From an uncultured Idiomarina sp. (GTDB lineage Bacteria > Pseudomonadota > Gammaproteobacteria > Enterobacterales > Alteromonadaceae): a DNA stretch of 64,000 bases. Under the pieces are notes generated by a model. The model saw nothing but the letters and a program-made list of their open reading frames with translations. It was not told the origin of the DNA and ran no database searches. Shown here piece after piece: positions 48,551 through 59,475 of this stretch. The DNA lies in NCBI GenBank assembly GCA_946885915.1, contig CAMPHF010000004.1, forward strand, positions 1 through 64,000, given 5' to 3'. Position numbers and translations under genes: made by a program. Each line of letters opens with the position of its first letter. The first letter of the stretch is position 1.

Positions 48551-49882
48551 ATGACTCAACCGGCTTGGCTTGAACGGTTTTTTGCCCATGTGCAAACGCA
48601 GCAAACGCGTATAGAACAGGTGCTAGAACGAGAAAATCTCGACTTGATCGCCATTCATTCGGGGCAAATAAAACGCCAGTTTTTAGATGATATGGATTAC
48701 CCGTTTAAGGTGAATCCGTTGTTTAAAGCCTGGGCACCGTTAACCGACTTACCCCACTGTTGGATACTGCTACGAGCCGGTAAAACACCTCAGTTAGTGG
48801 CACTACAAGCCGACGACTTTTGGCATTATCAACATCAAATCAGTGCCGAGCCTTGGGTGAGTGAGTTTGACCTTGCCACCATTAAAACGCCCGACGAAAT
48901 TGCGACCTTCCTACCCTACGACAAACAGCGCAGTGCCTACTTAGGTGAGCATATCGAAGTTGCCCAAGCGTTGGGGTTTGAACACATTAATCCCGATCCT
49001 GTGCTTACTTTTATGCATTACCATCGGTTGTTCAAAACCGACTACGAGCAAGCCTGTATGCGCGAAGCTTCCGCGATTGCGGTGCGGGGGCACAAAGCGG
49101 TCGCTACGACTTTTGCGGAAGGTGGCTCAGAGTTTGATTGTTTACTTGCTTATATTGCTGCGACCGGGCAGGGCGAGAACGAAGCGCCTTACGGCCACAT
49201 TATTGGGCAAAACGAGCACGCCGCTATTTTGCATTATATGGTGCAATCGAAGCAGCGCTTTACGCCAGGCCAACGTCATTCGTTGTTAATCGATGCCGGT
49301 GCGAGCTTTCATGGCTACGCGTCGGACATTACTCGTACCTATGCGGCGCGGGACGATGAATTTGGTGAGTTAGTTGCGGCGCTAGATCAGGTGACGCTGG
49401 CCTTGGTTGATTTATTAAAGCCGGGCATAAAGTTTGGTGAGCTACACGCCACCGCCCATGAACAAATCGCGAAGCTACTATATGCCTTTGGGTTTGTGAA
49501 AATGAGTCCGGAAAGCATGGTAGAAACCCGGGTAACCAATGTGTTCTTCCCCCATGGCTTGGGCCATTCGCTGGGCTTACAAGTGCATGATGTGGGCAGT
49601 ACCTTGCTAGATGCCCGCGGCACCATTGTACCGCCGCCCGAGCACTATCCAACCTTGCGCACGACCCGAGCGGTAGAGCCGCGCCATGTGTATACCATTG
49701 AGCCGGGCTTGTACTTTATCGATAGTCTGCTGGCCACCTTGAAACAGGGCGAGCATGCCCAAGCGGTGGATTGGCAGCGTGTTGAGGCGTTCAAAAAGTA
49801 TGGTGGTATTCGTATCGAAGACAATATTATTGTGCACCGTGAACGCAACGAAAATATGACCCGAGAATTAGGCTTAGCATAA
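48551..49882 (+). CDS. pepQ: Xaa-Pro dipeptidase PepQ
   Basis: PepQ is a manganese-dependent M24 peptidase that splits dipeptides ending in proline. The 443-residue length equals that of E. coli. Metal ligands are seen in LLIDAGASFHGYASDITR (two Asp), HGLGHSLGLQVHDVG, IEPGLYFID and GGIRIEDNIIV. It is often next to yigZ and fadBA in gammaproteobacteria, and here it lies between slt and yigZ, with GGGAG upstream of its ATG. Confidence 0.97.
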   Translation: MTQPAWLERFFAHVQTQQTRIEQVLERENLDLIAIHSGQIKRQFLDDMDYPFKVNPLFKAWAPLTDLPHCWILLRAGKTPQLVALQADDFWHYQHQISAEPWVSEFDLATIKTPDEIATFLPYDKQRSAYLGEHIEVAQALGFEHINPDPVLTFMHYHRLFKTDYEQACMREASAIAVRGHKAVATTFAEGGSEFDCLLAYIAATGQGENEAPYGHIIGQNEHAAILHYMVQSKQRFTPGQRHSLLIDAGASFHGYASDITRTYAARDDEFGELVAALDQVTLALVDLLKPGIKFGELHATAHEQIAKLLYAFGFVKMSPESMVETRVTNVFFPHGLGHSLGLQVHDVGSTLLDARGTIVPPPEHYPTLRTTRAVEPRHVYTIEPGLYFIDSLLATLKQGEHAQAVDWQRVEAFKKYGGIRIEDNIIVHRERNENMTRELGLA

Positions 49883-49887
49883 CTACT

Positions 49888-50502
49888 ATGGCGGATTACC
49901 AGGTGCCGGCCGCGGCCATCGAGTACGAGTTAACGGTAAAAGGTAGCCGCTTTATTGCTTGTGTTGAAAGGGTCTCTGGTGTGGCGGAGCGTTCGGCTTT
50001 TATCGCGCGGGTGCAGCAACAGTTTCCGCAGGCCAGTCATTATTGTACAGCGTTCATCGGTGGCGCGCCGACGCAGTCACAATTGTACGCCATGAGTGAT
50101 GATGGCGAGCCCAGTGGTACCGCCGGCAAGCCCATGCTACAAGTACTGCTTGGTCACGATGTCGGCGACGTTGGGGTCGTCGTGGTGCGCTATTTTGGTG
50201 GGGTGAAGTTGGGAACCGGCGGCCTCCAGCGGGCTTATAGCCAAGTAGTCGTTGATGCCTTGCGCGAGTTACCAAGACAACGCAAAATACACCTCATTGA
50301 AGCACAGCTCAGTGCTGAATATAGCGACCAAGCCGCGGTTGAATATGCGCTCGGACAAGCTCAAGCTGAGGTGGTGGCAAGTCAGTATCTGGCCGATATT
50401 CAGTTAACCGTCGCAGTGCCAAGGCAAAAGCTGGCAGTGCTACAACAATTACTTACCGCACAAACGCAGGGTCGAGTGGCACTGCAGGTCAACGGGGACT
50501 AA
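49888..50502 (+). CDS. yigZ: IMPACT-family protein YigZ
   Basis: YigZ belongs to the UPF0029/IMPACT family, whose bacterial function is not settled. The 204-residue protein has the conserved ASHYCTAFIGG, MSDDGEPSGTAGKPML and VVVRYFGGVKLGTGGLQRAY stretches in the N-terminal domain and a ferredoxin-like C-terminal domain. It starts 6 bases after pepQ and precedes trkH by 2 bases, the same neighbours as in E. coli. Confidence 0.95.
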   Translation: MADYQVPAAAIEYELTVKGSRFIACVERVSGVAERSAFIARVQQQFPQASHYCTAFIGGAPTQSQLYAMSDDGEPSGTAGKPMLQVLLGHDVGDVGVVVVRYFGGVKLGTGGLQRAYSQVVVDALRELPRQRKIHLIEAQLSAEYSDQAAVEYALGQAQAEVVASQYLADIQLTVAVPRQKLAVLQQLLTAQTQGRVALQVNGD

Positions 50503-50503
50503 C

Positions 50504-51955
50504 ATGCGTTATCGCGGCATCCTGCGTATTTTGGGCTTGTTAATCGGCTTGTTCAGCTTCACGCTGTTACCGCCAGCATTTATAGCGCTTATTTATGAAG
50601 ATGGCGGCGGCTTAGCCTTTTTATTCAGTTTCATTATTAGTTTGTTGATTGGCTTTGCGGTGTGGTATCCGCAGCGTCAATTTCGCAGTGATTTAAAGGC
50701 GCGCGACGGGTTTTTGCTCACCGCATTATTTTGGATCGTACTGGGCGCGGTGGGTACTTTGCCATTTATCCTTACCCAAGAAGTTCCACTGTCTATTACT
50801 GATGCCGCCTTCGAGAGCTTTTCCGGGCTGACCACCACCGGCGCGACTATTCTCACTGGTATTGAGCATTTGCCGCACAGTATTTTGTTCTATCGGCAGC
50901 AACTGCAGTGGCTCGGCGGCATGGGTATTATTGTATTAGCGGTCGCGATTTTGCCGATGTTGGGAATTGGCGGCATGCAGCTCTATCGTGCCGAAATTCC
51001 GGGTCCGTTGAAAGATGCCAAAATGACGCCCCGAATAGCCGATACCGCTAAGCACCTTTGGTACATATATGCAGGTCTTACTGCGGCCTGTGCCATTGCC
51101 TATAAATGGGGTGGTATGTCGTGGTTTGACGCCATTGGCCACTCATTTTCAACCGTCGCCGTGGGTGGTTTCTCTACCTATGACGCCAGTATGGGATACT
51201 TTGACAGCGCCACCATTAATACCATTTGTGTGGTGTTCATGCTGATTTCAGGCATGAACTTTGCGCTGCACTATGCGGCAGTATCGGGTCGCAGCTTAAG
51301 TGCCTATTTTCGTGACCCAGAGTGCCGTGGCTTTTTATGGATCCAAGTCAGCTTGATCCTGATTGTGTTTGTTACCGTGTTAGCTCATGGTATTTACGAT
51401 TCACCCGAAGAAGCGCTTGACCAAGCCATGTTCCAGGCCGTATCCATTAGTACTACTGCGGGTTTCGCGACGACTAGTTTTGCGGTATGGCCGCTGTTTC
51501 TGCCGTTATTGCTGATTTTCGCCAGCTTTGTCGGCGGCTGTGCCAGCTCTACTGGTGGTGGCTTAAAAGTGGTACGGGTGTTGTTGCTATTCCGCCAAGG
51601 TATTCGCGAGTTAAATCGCTTGGTGCATCCACGCGCGGTTTACTCGGTAAAACTTGGCAGTCGACCAGTGTCTACTCGGGTGGTAGAGGCCGTGTGGGGC
51701 TTTTTCTCGGCATATGCGCTAGTGTTTGTGGTGATCATGCTGGGCTTACTTGCCACGGGCTTAGACGGCTTGACCGCATTCTCGGCCACTGCCGCGTGTT
51801 TAAATAACCTCGGCCCGGGGCTTGGCGAAGTGGCATCAAATTACGCAGAAATTAGCGCCACGGCAAAATGGCTATTATTGATAGCCATGGTGTTTGGACG
51901 TTTGGAAGTTTTCACCTTGCTAGTGTTGCTCACCCCAGCCTTCTGGCGCTCATAA
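50504..51955 (+). CDS. trkH: Trk potassium uptake protein TrkH
   Basis: TrkH is the potassium channel-like membrane subunit of the Trk system. The 483-residue protein has about ten transmembrane helices and the four selectivity-loop regions, seen in SGLTTTGATIL, STVAVGGFSTYD, ISTTAGFATT and CLNNLGPGLGE. Its partner gene trkA faces it, with a strong hairpin between the two. Together they should form the TrkAH complex. Confidence 0.97.
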   Translation: MRYRGILRILGLLIGLFSFTLLPPAFIALIYEDGGGLAFLFSFIISLLIGFAVWYPQRQFRSDLKARDGFLLTALFWIVLGAVGTLPFILTQEVPLSITDAAFESFSGLTTTGATILTGIEHLPHSILFYRQQLQWLGGMGIIVLAVAILPMLGIGGMQLYRAEIPGPLKDAKMTPRIADTAKHLWYIYAGLTAACAIAYKWGGMSWFDAIGHSFSTVAVGGFSTYDASMGYFDSATINTICVVFMLISGMNFALHYAAVSGRSLSAYFRDPECRGFLWIQVSLILIVFVTVLAHGIYDSPEEALDQAMFQAVSISTTAGFATTSFAVWPLFLPLLLIFASFVGGCASSTGGGLKVVRVLLLFRQGIRELNRLVHPRAVYSVKLGSRPVSTRVVEAVWGFFSAYALVFVVIMLGLLATGLDGLTAFSATAACLNNLGPGLGEVASNYAEISATAKWLLLIAMVFGRLEVFTLLVLLTPAFWRS

Positions 51956-51960
51956 CCACG

Positions 51961-51996
51961 CCAACCGAGCGCTAGAAGAACATGGCGCTCGGTTGG
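51961..51996. terminator. 12-bp perfect hairpin between trkH and trkA
   Basis: CCAACCGAGCGC (51961-51972) and GCGCTCGGTTGG (51985-51996) form a perfect 12-bp stem with a 12-base loop. It starts 6 bases after the trkH stop and reaches into the last codons of trkA. There is no T run, so it may work as an RNA 3'-end stabiliser or a rho-assisted terminator. Confidence 0.6.
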
Positions 51997-53348
51997 AACA
52001 AGCGTTCCACTTCGGTAATGTATTTTTTGTCCACCAAGAACAAAATCACGTGGTCGTCGGCCTGTAAAATGGTGTCATCATGCGCCATGAGCACTTCGTT
52101 ACCGCGCACAATGGCGCCAATAGTGGTGCCCGGCGGTAGTTTAATTTCATGAATGGCTCGGCCAACCACTTTCGAGGTTTGCTCATCACCGTGGGCAATG
52201 GCTTCAATGGCCTCGGCAGCGCCTTTACGCAGCGAGTATACGTTGACGATATCGCCCTTACGCACATGGGTAAGCAAGGCTGAAATGGTTGCGCGTTGGG
52301 GCGATATGGCAATATCAATTTCCCCACCTTGGACTAAATCAACATAGGCAGAGCGCTGAATGAGTACCATGGTTTTCTTGGCACCCATGCGTTTGGCCAG
52401 CATCGCCGACATAATGTTGGCTTCATCGTCATTGGTCACCGCAATAAATACATCGGTATCTTCAATATGTTCTTCTTGCAGTAGCTTCTGATCCGACGCA
52501 TCACCATGAAAGACCAAAGTATGCTCAAGTGCTTGGGAGAGAAACTCGGCGCGCTCTAGGGAACGCTCAATAAGTTTTACGCGGTGCGTTTCCTCAAGCT
52601 GACGCGCTAGCCCTGCGCCAATGTTACCGCCACCCACAATCATGACGCGGCGGTACTGGTTTTCAAGCTTTTGCAGCTCTTCCATCACGGTGCGGATATG
52701 GCGCGTGTCGGCAATAAAAAACACTTCGTCATCCGCTTCAATAACCGTCGTACCCATGGGTTTAATGGGTTGCCCTTGCCGGAAAATAGCCGCCACACGG
52801 GTATCAATATTCGGAATATGCTGTTTCAGTGTAGAAATGGCATGGCCGACTAACTTGCCGCCGTAATAGGCTTTTACGGCGACCAGGCTGGCGCGGCGAT
52901 TGGCAAACTCCATCACTTGCAGTGCGCCGGGATAATCTACCAGACGCTTAATATAGCCAGTCACTAATTGCTCGGGCGAGATAATATGGTCAACGGGTAT
53001 ATCTTGCTTGTGAAACAGCTTGTCTTTGTAAGCGATAAAGGCTTCAGAGCGGATTCGCGCAATTTTAGTGGGGGTATTGAACATGGTATAGGCAATTTGG
53101 CAGGCCAACATGTTGGTTTCATCGCTAGGGGTAACCGCAATGATCATGTCAGCATCTTCGGCGCCGGCTTTTTCCAACACTTGTGGGTGCGAGCCGTGGC
53201 CTTCAATGACGCGCAAATCGTACTTATCTGCGAGCTCTTCAAGCAAGCGTTTGTCGGTATCAACAATGGTTATGTCGTTTTTTTCGCCAACCAGGTTTTC
53301 CGCGAGCGTACCGCCAACTTGGCCACCACCTACAATGATGATTTTCAT
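51972..53348 (-). CDS. trkA: Trk system potassium regulatory subunit TrkA
   Basis: TrkA is the NAD(H)-binding peripheral subunit that gates TrkH. The 458-residue length equals that of E. coli. Two RCK repeats are visible, each starting with a Rossmann glycine motif ([16 protein letters not shown] at residues 3-18 and [17 protein letters not shown] near residue 235), each with a TrkA-C domain. It is the last gene of a def-fmt-rsmB-trkA run, as in E. coli. Confidence 0.98.
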   Translation of the reverse strand: MKIIIVGGGQVGGTLAENLVGEKNDITIVDTDKRLLEELADKYDLRVIEGHGSHPQVLEKAGAEDADMIIAVTPSDETNMLACQIAYTMFNTPTKIARIRSEAFIAYKDKLFHKQDIPVDHIISPEQLVTGYIKRLVDYPGALQVMEFANRRASLVAVKAYYGGKLVGHAISTLKQHIPNIDTRVAAIFRQGQPIKPMGTTVIEADDEVFFIADTRHIRTVMEELQKLENQYRRVMIVGGGNIGAGLARQLEETHRVKLIERSLERAEFLSQALEHTLVFHGDASDQKLLQEEHIEDTDVFIAVTNDDEANIMSAMLAKRMGAKKTMVLIQRSAYVDLVQGGEIDIAISPQRATISALLTHVRKGDIVNVYSLRKGAAEAIEAIAHGDEQTSKVVGRAIHEIKLPPGTTIGAIVRGNEVLMAHDDTILQADDHVILFLVDKKYITEVERLFQPSAMFF

Positions 53349-53360
53349 AAGGAATACCGC

Positions 53361-54716
53361 TTAAGCAGCTGCTGTTTTAGTTAATTTTGCATAGAAAAAG
53401 CCATCACCACCGCCATCACCGGGCAAGTATTGCCCCTGTTGGCTGTCAGCTAGCGCCTCATCATCGAGCCGTTGGCAATCAGGGTGGGCGGCCATAAAGG
53501 CTTTAATTTGTTCATTATTTTCTTCAGGCAGTATAGAGCAAGTGGCGTATAACAACACCCCGCCTACCGCTAAAGTTGGCCATAGCCGCTCCAGCATCTC
53601 GCGTTGCAGCGCGACCAAGGTATCAATGTCTGACGCTCGGCGTAACCATTTAATATCGGGATGGCGTCGAATTACGCCAGTAGCCGAGCAGGGCGCATCT
53701 AATAGAATTCGGTCAAAGGGTTGTTGATCCCACCAGGTTGCCGGCTGCGCGGCATCGGCTTGACGAATTTGGGCGGGCAGTTTAATACGCGCAAAATTCT
53801 CTTCGACCCGGCGGAGGCGTTGGGCATCGTTATCGAGTGCTAATAACAACTGCAAACCGGCGCCGGACTGCTGTGCTGCCACATACTCGGCAATGTGTGC
53901 GGTTTTGCCACCGGGGGCGGCGCAGCAATCGAGTACGCGCTGACCCGGGCGGGGGTCTAACAGTATGGCTGCGCGTTGGGCGGCAACATCTTGGACCGAC
54001 ACCGCACCGCTGGCAAAGCCAGGTAACTGCTGCACATCTACCGCTTGCGCTAAGGCAATTGCAGTGGGAACCGCGGCGGGGATGGTCGCAATTTCAATAC
54101 CTGCTTGTTGCAGCGCTGCCACATATTGTTCGCGGGATTGCTGTGCAAGGTTCACGCGGAGCCAGAGCGGCGCTTGTTGGTTAGCCTGCTGCATAATTTC
54201 CGCTGCGCTGGCGCCGTAAGCCGCGACTAAGCGTTCCGCCAGCCAACGTGGATGGCCATGTTTATGCTCGGCTGCGGTGGCGGTGGCTAACAGCTGTTGT
54301 TGCTGGCGCTGTAAGTTTCGCAGGACGCCATTCACCAAACCTTTTTGGGGTTTGCGGCCTAAGTTCAACGCGGCATCTACGGTGGCTGACACGGCGGCGT
54401 GATCAGCAGTACGCATACTTAGCAATTGGCAGGCGCCGACCAGCAATAAATAGTGCACGACTTTTAACTTGCCCTTGAGGGGCTTATCGAGCAGCTGACT
54501 GAGAATAAAGTTATACAGCGGGAGGGCACGCAGTACTTGATAACACAAACTTTGGCTCAGCGCTTTGTCGCGTGGGGTCAGGTTTTGCGTGGCGCTAGGT
54601 AGCGCTTGGCTTAACGACTGGCCTTGTTCTAATACGGCAAACAAGGCTTGTGCTGCGGCAGCGCGGGAAGCGGCGCCAGCTTGTGGGGTGGCGCTTGAGC
54701 GCGCTGAGTTAGTCAT
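53361..54716 (-). CDS. rsmB: 16S rRNA (cytosine-967-C5)-methyltransferase
   Basis: RsmB methylates C967 of 16S rRNA. The 451-residue protein has an N-terminal NusB-like domain ([19 protein letters not shown]) and a SAM-dependent domain with [38 protein letters not shown] and [10 protein letters not shown], which holds the catalytic cysteines. I start at ATG 54716, which overlaps the fmt stop by 8 bases; the longer frame runs back into fmt. Confidence 0.97.
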   Translation of the reverse strand: MTNSARSSATPQAGAASRAAAAQALFAVLEQGQSLSQALPSATQNLTPRDKALSQSLCYQVLRALPLYNFILSQLLDKPLKGKLKVVHYLLLVGACQLLSMRTADHAAVSATVDAALNLGRKPQKGLVNGVLRNLQRQQQQLLATATAAEHKHGHPRWLAERLVAAYGASAAEIMQQANQQAPLWLRVNLAQQSREQYVAALQQAGIEIATIPAAVPTAIALAQAVDVQQLPGFASGAVSVQDVAAQRAAILLDPRPGQRVLDCCAAPGGKTAHIAEYVAAQQSGAGLQLLLALDNDAQRLRRVEENFARIKLPAQIRQADAAQPATWWDQQPFDRILLDAPCSATGVIRRHPDIKWLRRASDIDTLVALQREMLERLWPTLAVGGVLLYATCSILPEENNEQIKAFMAAHPDCQRLDDEALADSQQGQYLPGDGGGDGFFYAKLTKTAAA

Positions 54717-55695
54717 TGGCAAGGGCCGTGGTTGGGAGTACGTCACCAGCACGGAACCATTGCTGCCGCGCATTCAAAAAATCAGCGGCAGACATTGCCC
54801 GCTTACCGGGGGCTTGTAACAGCGTTAAGCGCAGTGCATCGGTGGCCGTTTGAATGCAAATACCCGCTTTGTCAGCGCTTAAAATAGTACCCGCAGGTTT
54901 GGCGTTGGCGGTTGCCACCACCTCCGCTTGCCAGACTTTTATTACCACTGGCGCGCTGGCATCGGGTGGTTGATATTCGAACCAACTCACTGGCCACGGA
55001 TTAAAGGCGCGAATGTGGCGCTCAAGCACTACTGCTGGTTGCTGCCAATTGAGCGCCGCTTCGGCTTTATCGAGTTTGTGCGCGTAAGTCGCGAGGTCAT
55101 TGTCTTGGGGAAGCGCTTGCGCTTGCAACTCGGGCAGTTGCGACAGTGCTTCAAGCAGTGCTGCTGGTCCCAATTGCGCAAGTTTTTCATAGAGGCTGGC
55201 GGAGGTGTCGGTACTGCTAATAGCTAACGATTTAGCCAGTAATACCGGGCCAGTATCTAGGCCGGCGGCCATTTGCATAATAGCCACACCGGTTTCGGTA
55301 TCGCCAGCCCATAGCGCCCGTTGAATTGGCGCGGCGCCACGCCAGCGCGGCAACAGTGAGCCATGCACGTTAACGCAACCAAGCCGGGGCAAATCGAGCA
55401 CCGCTTGCGGCAAAATTAGGCCATAGGCCACCACCACCATTAAGTCGGCATTGTAGCTCGCCAGTTGCGCCTGTGCTGCCGAGTTTTTAAGTGACAACGG
55501 TTGTTCCACCGGCAAGTTATGCTGCTGTGCCAGTTGTTTCACGGCCGATGCCTGAAGCTGCTTGCCACGACCGGCCGGGCGATCCGGCTGCGTGTACACG
55601 GCAACTACTTCAAAGCCAGCCGTCTGACGCGCGGTTAAGATGGCTTGTAGATGGGCGGCGGCGAACTCTGGCGTACCTGCAAAAATGATGCGCAT
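54709..55695 (-). CDS. fmt: Methionyl-tRNA formyltransferase
   Basis: Fmt formylates initiator methionyl-tRNA with 10-formyl-THF. The 328-residue protein begins [19 protein letters not shown] and has the catalytic region [20 protein letters not shown] and the conserved TGVAIMQM segment, then a C-terminal tRNA-binding barrel. It is preceded by def with a 6-base gap and overlaps rsmB, so this is one tight translation-initiation operon. Confidence 0.98.
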   Translation of the reverse strand: MRIIFAGTPEFAAAHLQAILTARQTAGFEVVAVYTQPDRPAGRGKQLQASAVKQLAQQHNLPVEQPLSLKNSAAQAQLASYNADLMVVVAYGLILPQAVLDLPRLGCVNVHGSLLPRWRGAAPIQRALWAGDTETGVAIMQMAAGLDTGPVLLAKSLAISSTDTSASLYEKLAQLGPAALLEALSQLPELQAQALPQDNDLATYAHKLDKAEAALNWQQPAVVLERHIRAFNPWPVSWFEYQPPDASAPVVIKVWQAEVVATANAKPAGTILSADKAGICIQTATDALRLTLLQAPGKRAMSAADFLNARQQWFRAGDVLPTTALAND

Positions 55696-55701
55696 TAATG
55701 C

Positions 55702-56211
55702 TTACGCCTGTTGCGCTAAACGTTGTTCTTTTTCCAACTTCTTGCGGATGCGGTCACGTTTTAAAGGTGATAGGTAATCCACAAACAACTTGCCGTTCAA
55801 ATGGTCTAGTTCGTGTTGAATGCAGATGGCCAATAATCCGTCGGCGGTTTTACTAAATTCAACGCCATGGCGATCAAGGGCTTTTACGGTTACCGTGCCA
55901 GCACGCTCAACTTTGGCGTATACACCAGGGAAGCTCAAACAACCCTCTTCGTTGGTGAATACTCCGTCACGTTTTGTAATCTCAGGGTTGATAAACACCA
56001 GCGGCTCGTTCTGATCTTCGCTACAGTCAGCGACGAATAAGCGCTTGTGAAAGTTCACCTGAGTGGCGGCTAAGCCAACGCCCTGAGACTCGTACATGGT
56101 CTCGAACATGTCGTCAATCTGGGCGCGTAGCGCATCGTCGACCTCGGTGACCGGGGTTGCAACTGTGCGCAAGCGCTCGTCTGGATACTTAAGTATTGTC
56201 AGTTTGCTCAT
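55702..56211 (-). CDS. def: Peptide deformylase
   Basis: Def removes the N-formyl group from nascent proteins. The 169-residue protein has all three motifs: GVGLAATQV (about residues 46-54), EEGCLSFPG with a metal-binding cysteine, and [10 protein letters not shown] with the HExxH helix. I start at ATG 56211 ([12 protein letters not shown]), the family N terminus; a longer frame adds 30 unconserved residues. It diverges from the LysM gene over 82 bases. Confidence 0.97.
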   Translation of the reverse strand: MSKLTILKYPDERLRTVATPVTEVDDALRAQIDDMFETMYESQGVGLAATQVNFHKRLFVADCSEDQNEPLVFINPEITKRDGVFTNEEGCLSFPGVYAKVERAGTVTVKALDRHGVEFSKTADGLLAICIQHELDHLNGKLFVDYLSPLKRDRIRKKLEKEQRLAQQA

Positions 56212-56293
56212 ATCGTTTAATCTAGTGACTTCAGCTATAGTGAGTTTACCCCAAATGTGGGGTGAAAAACACCGTTTATCAAGGGGGTTCAGC

Positions 56294-57487
56294 GTGAACA
56301 AGTCTTACCAAACAAGGCCGCAACCGGTGCCGGTTGGAGATCCGCTGAACCAAGCTGTGCGGCAACTACTCGTCGCTGGGCTCGCTGGTGTTGCGTTACT
56401 GTCAGCGCCGCTGGCGACAGCACAAGTTGTGGCCGAACAAACTCAGGTGCTCGCACAACAGCAGGGCGATGTATTGCGTTTGCAAGCGGATGCCCCGCAA
56501 AGTTATGTGGTCAAGCGTGGTGATACCTTGTGGGATATCGCCGGCATCTTTTTGGCGACCCCTTGGCGGTGGCCGGAATTATGGCAAAACAATGATGGGG
56601 TAGAGAATCCTCACCTCATTTATCCCGGTGATATTTTGTATTTAAGTTGGGTTGACGGACGACCAGTACTCACCCGCAAGCCGAGCAAAAAGCTCTCGCC
56701 CAGTGGCCAGCTGGTGAGTAAAGCTGAGCAACCCATTAGTACCTTAAGCCATGCCTTAATCGCGCCATTTTTGGACTATCATTTGTTGTTAGACGATGCT
56801 GCCATTGCCCAAGCTCCCCGAGTACTCGGCGATAATGCCGCAGCACCAAGGTTTGCCGGCTTCGCGCCGGTGTTTGTGCAAGGCCGTGAGTTGCGAGCCC
56901 AGCAATACGGGGTGTTTACTCGTTTACCGCCGCTCTTAGCCGATCATGAGCAGCACTTGTTGCGCCATGTAGCCGATATTACTTTGGCGCCTACTGGCAG
57001 CCCGCCGACCGAAGCGGGCGCGTTGTGGGAAGGTCAGCTGGCGCGCGTGCAGCGAGAGGTTCGTCCGGGTGATTTAGTCTTACCATTGCAGAATGCCCGT
57101 TACCCACTGAATTACGCGATTAGCCAAGGATTACCTGCGCTTACTGGCCAAATTGTGAACAGTACCAGTGGGCGTCAGCAGTTAGGTCGCTATGATGTGG
57201 TGGTGCTTAATCAGGGCCAAGCACAAGGCATGCAGGTTGGTCAGATTTACCAAGCTATGCGTAAAGGTAGTGAGTACTTACTTGGTGACGGCGCACCTAT
57301 TGCATTGCAAAATGCCGACAAATGGGCGAATTTTGTGGCGGGAATTTCGGACTCCATTCAGCTCCCAGATGCGGCCTCGGCAGAATTAATGGTCGTGGCT
57401 GTTACCGAGCAGGCGAGTTTTGCCATCGTGCTGCAAAGTCATGATTGGTTGCAGGTCGGTGACCGCTTTGTAGCTAAGGTTTGGTAA
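56294..57487 (+). CDS. LysM peptidoglycan-binding domain protein
   Basis: This is a 397-residue exported protein. I start at a GTG at 56294, because AAGGGGG stands 6 bases before it; a longer frame upstream only reads the def region backwards. A hydrophobic signal (about residues 20-40) is followed by one LysM domain ([18 protein letters not shown], about residues 66-115). The rest has no family I can name. LysM-dprA-smg order next to def and fmt is common in gammaproteobacteria. It probably acts at the cell wall. Confidence 0.88.
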   Translation: MNKSYQTRPQPVPVGDPLNQAVRQLLVAGLAGVALLSAPLATAQVVAEQTQVLAQQQGDVLRLQADAPQSYVVKRGDTLWDIAGIFLATPWRWPELWQNNDGVENPHLIYPGDILYLSWVDGRPVLTRKPSKKLSPSGQLVSKAEQPISTLSHALIAPFLDYHLLLDDAAIAQAPRVLGDNAAAPRFAGFAPVFVQGRELRAQQYGVFTRLPPLLADHEQHLLRHVADITLAPTGSPPTEAGALWEGQLARVQREVRPGDLVLPLQNARYPLNYAISQGLPALTGQIVNSTSGRQQLGRYDVVVLNQGQAQGMQVGQIYQAMRKGSEYLLGDGAPIALQNADKWANFVAGISDSIQLPDAASAELMVVAVTEQASFAIVLQSHDWLQVGDRFVAKVW

Positions 57488-58539
57488 GCACCGCCGCGGT
57501 TAGCTTCGCGCTGCAATTAGCGCGAGCTCCAGCGGCGCTTGCCCGGCGACTGCAGCAGTGTGATTCGCAAGCCGCTGCCGCAGCATTATGTAGTAGTGCC
57601 GGCGTCGTCGCTGATCCGGGCTTAGTGGCGCGCACGGAGCGCTGGTTAGAACGCCCAAATACCCAATTAGTGACATTTTTCGACCAAGCTTATCCGCTAC
57701 GATTAAAACAGATCCCGCAGCCGCCGTTGTGTTTATTTTGCGAAGGCGATGCCGCGCTATTAAATGCGTTCCAAATAGCTTTCGTTGGGAGTCGCAAAGC
57801 GACGCAACAAGGCTTAACCACCACCGACTGGTTGGTGACTGCCTTAGCAAGAGCCGGCACGGCCATTACCAGTGGTCTTGCCATGGGCATTGACGCCCAA
57901 GCCCACCGCAGCGCTATGCCGCTTAGCGCCACCATCGCCGTGATCGGCACTGGCCCTGATATTGCCTACCCACCACGCCATCGCGCGTTACAAGCACAAG
58001 TGGCAAGTACCGGCTTATTGGTGAGTGAGTTCCCGCCCGGCTGGCCGGCTAAAAGAGATCATTTTCCGCGCCGCAACCGTATTATTGCAGGACTAAGTTA
58101 TGGTGTGGTGGTAGTCGAAGCGGTGAGCCGCAGTGGCTCCCTTAGTACCGCTGCTCACGCTTTAGCACAGAATCGGGAGTTGTTTGTGGTACCTAATTCG
58201 ATTTGGGAGCCGGCGGCAGAAGGGTCCAATTTGTTGTTACAACAAGGGGCCAAAGCGGTGTTGAATGCCGATGATATTTTGCAGGAGTTCCCACAGCGCG
58301 AACCCCTGTTCAGCCAAGCCCCAGCCACCTTAATGAAGGGCGTTGAAAATAATCCTGAGCAAGACTTGGCAAACAGCCGATTGTTGGCTAATGTGGGCTT
58401 AGAGGCAACGACACTCGATAGCTTGGTTGAGTTGACAGGATTGTCCGCAGCCGAAGTCTCCGAGCAAATGGTATTACTAGAATTATTAGGCCATGTTGCT
58501 TCCGTTCCAGGCGGTTTTATAAGAATGAGGAGGCGCTAA
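57481..58539 (+). CDS. dprA: DNA-processing protein DprA
   Basis: DprA loads RecA on incoming single-stranded DNA in natural transformation. The 352-residue protein has the extended Rossmann fold with [26 protein letters not shown] and [20 protein letters not shown], followed by a C-terminal winged-helix domain. The start is probably a TTG at 57481 that overlaps the end of the LysM gene. No better start exists in frame, so the N terminus remains uncertain. Confidence 0.93.
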   Translation: MVSTAAVSFALQLARAPAALARRLQQCDSQAAAAALCSSAGVVADPGLVARTERWLERPNTQLVTFFDQAYPLRLKQIPQPPLCLFCEGDAALLNAFQIAFVGSRKATQQGLTTTDWLVTALARAGTAITSGLAMGIDAQAHRSAMPLSATIAVIGTGPDIAYPPRHRALQAQVASTGLLVSEFPPGWPAKRDHFPRRNRIIAGLSYGVVVVEAVSRSGSLSTAAHALAQNRELFVVPNSIWEPAAEGSNLLLQQGAKAVLNADDILQEFPQREPLFSQAPATLMKGVENNPEQDLANSRLLANVGLEATTLDSLVELTGLSAAEVSEQMVLLELLGHVASVPGGFIRMRRR

Positions 58540-58541
58540 CT

Positions 58542-59015
58542 ATGTTTGATATCCTCATGTACTTGTTCGAGAACTATATCCACTCCGAAATGGAGGTGGT
58601 GGTTGATCACGACGAACTAACCGACGAGCTCACTCGCGCTGGATTCCATCGGCAAGAGATCAGTAAAGCCCTCGCCTGGTTAGAACGTTTGGCTGAATTG
58701 CAGGAATGCCACGAAAAACCCTACTTGGATCGTTCGCCGAGCAGTGCTACGCGGGTTTATACGGCCGCCGAAGTGGCACGGTTAGATTGTGCTAGCCGCG
58801 GTTTCCTGATGTACCTCGAAAGCTTGGGCGTACTTGATTTTGCGACACGCGAAATGGTGATAGACCGTGTCATGGAACTCGACACGCCGCAATTTACCCT
58901 TGACGATTTGAAGTGGGTGGTGCTCATGGTGCTGTTTAACGTACCTGGGTGTGAAGCTGCCTATGACCAAATGGAAGGGTTATTATTTGAGGAACCCGAC
59001 GGGCCATTGCATTAA
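58542..59015 (+). CDS. smg: Smg family protein (DUF494)
   Basis: Smg is a conserved protein of unknown function found next to dprA and the topA-like zinc-ribbon gene. The 157-residue protein begins [19 protein letters not shown], the family hallmark, and contains [17 protein letters not shown] and the [15 protein letters not shown] segment. It follows dprA by 2 bases and belongs to the dprA-smg-yrdD-tsaC run. Confidence 0.95.
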   Translation: MFDILMYLFENYIHSEMEVVVDHDELTDELTRAGFHRQEISKALAWLERLAELQECHEKPYLDRSPSSATRVYTAAEVARLDCASRGFLMYLESLGVLDFATREMVIDRVMELDTPQFTLDDLKWVVLMVLFNVPGCEAAYDQMEGLLFEEPDGPLH

Positions 59016-59040
59016 TGGGATTGTCGTTCACTAGGATGCT

Positions 59041-59472
59041 ATGAGCACCGATGCATTTATTGAACCGCAGTCTTTGGGTGTGCCTTGCCCGCAATGCGGT
59101 GCAGAATTACAACTTAAAAAAGGACGTTACGGCTTATTTGTTGGCTGTAGCGCCTATCCCACTTGTGATTATCTAACTGACGCCGATTTCGACCCCGGTA
59201 CCGATGTGACTTGTCCTGATTGTTTGACGGGTAAACTCGTGCAAAAGACAAGTCGCTACGGGCGTTCTTTTTTTGCCTGCAATGCTTACCCAGAATGTCG
59301 CTTTTCGGTAAACTTACCACCGGTCGCAAAATCTTGCCCAAGTTGCGGCTTTGCATTGTTGTTGAAGAAGAAAACAGCAACCGGTGTACGTTATGTCTGC
59401 GCTCAAGCGCAGTGCGATTATCGCTCTGACGTCGTCAATTCAGATCCCGAATCCGGTTCCGATGTGGAGTGA
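59041..59472 (+). CDS. Topoisomerase I-type zinc-ribbon protein (YrdD-like)
   Basis: The 143-residue protein consists of three C4 zinc ribbons like those at the C terminus of TopA. They start at about residues 15 (CPQCG), 59 (CPDCLTG) and 100 (CPSCG), each ending in a CxxxxxCDY or CRF type pair. It has no catalytic domain. Stand-alone versions (YrdD in E. coli) lie between smg and tsaC, as here. It probably binds single-stranded nucleic acid; the role is not established. Confidence 0.93.
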   Translation: MSTDAFIEPQSLGVPCPQCGAELQLKKGRYGLFVGCSAYPTCDYLTDADFDPGTDVTCPDCLTGKLVQKTSRYGRSFFACNAYPECRFSVNLPPVAKSCPSCGFALLLKKKTATGVRYVCAQAQCDYRSDVVNSDPESGSDVE

Positions 59473-59475
59473 AAC

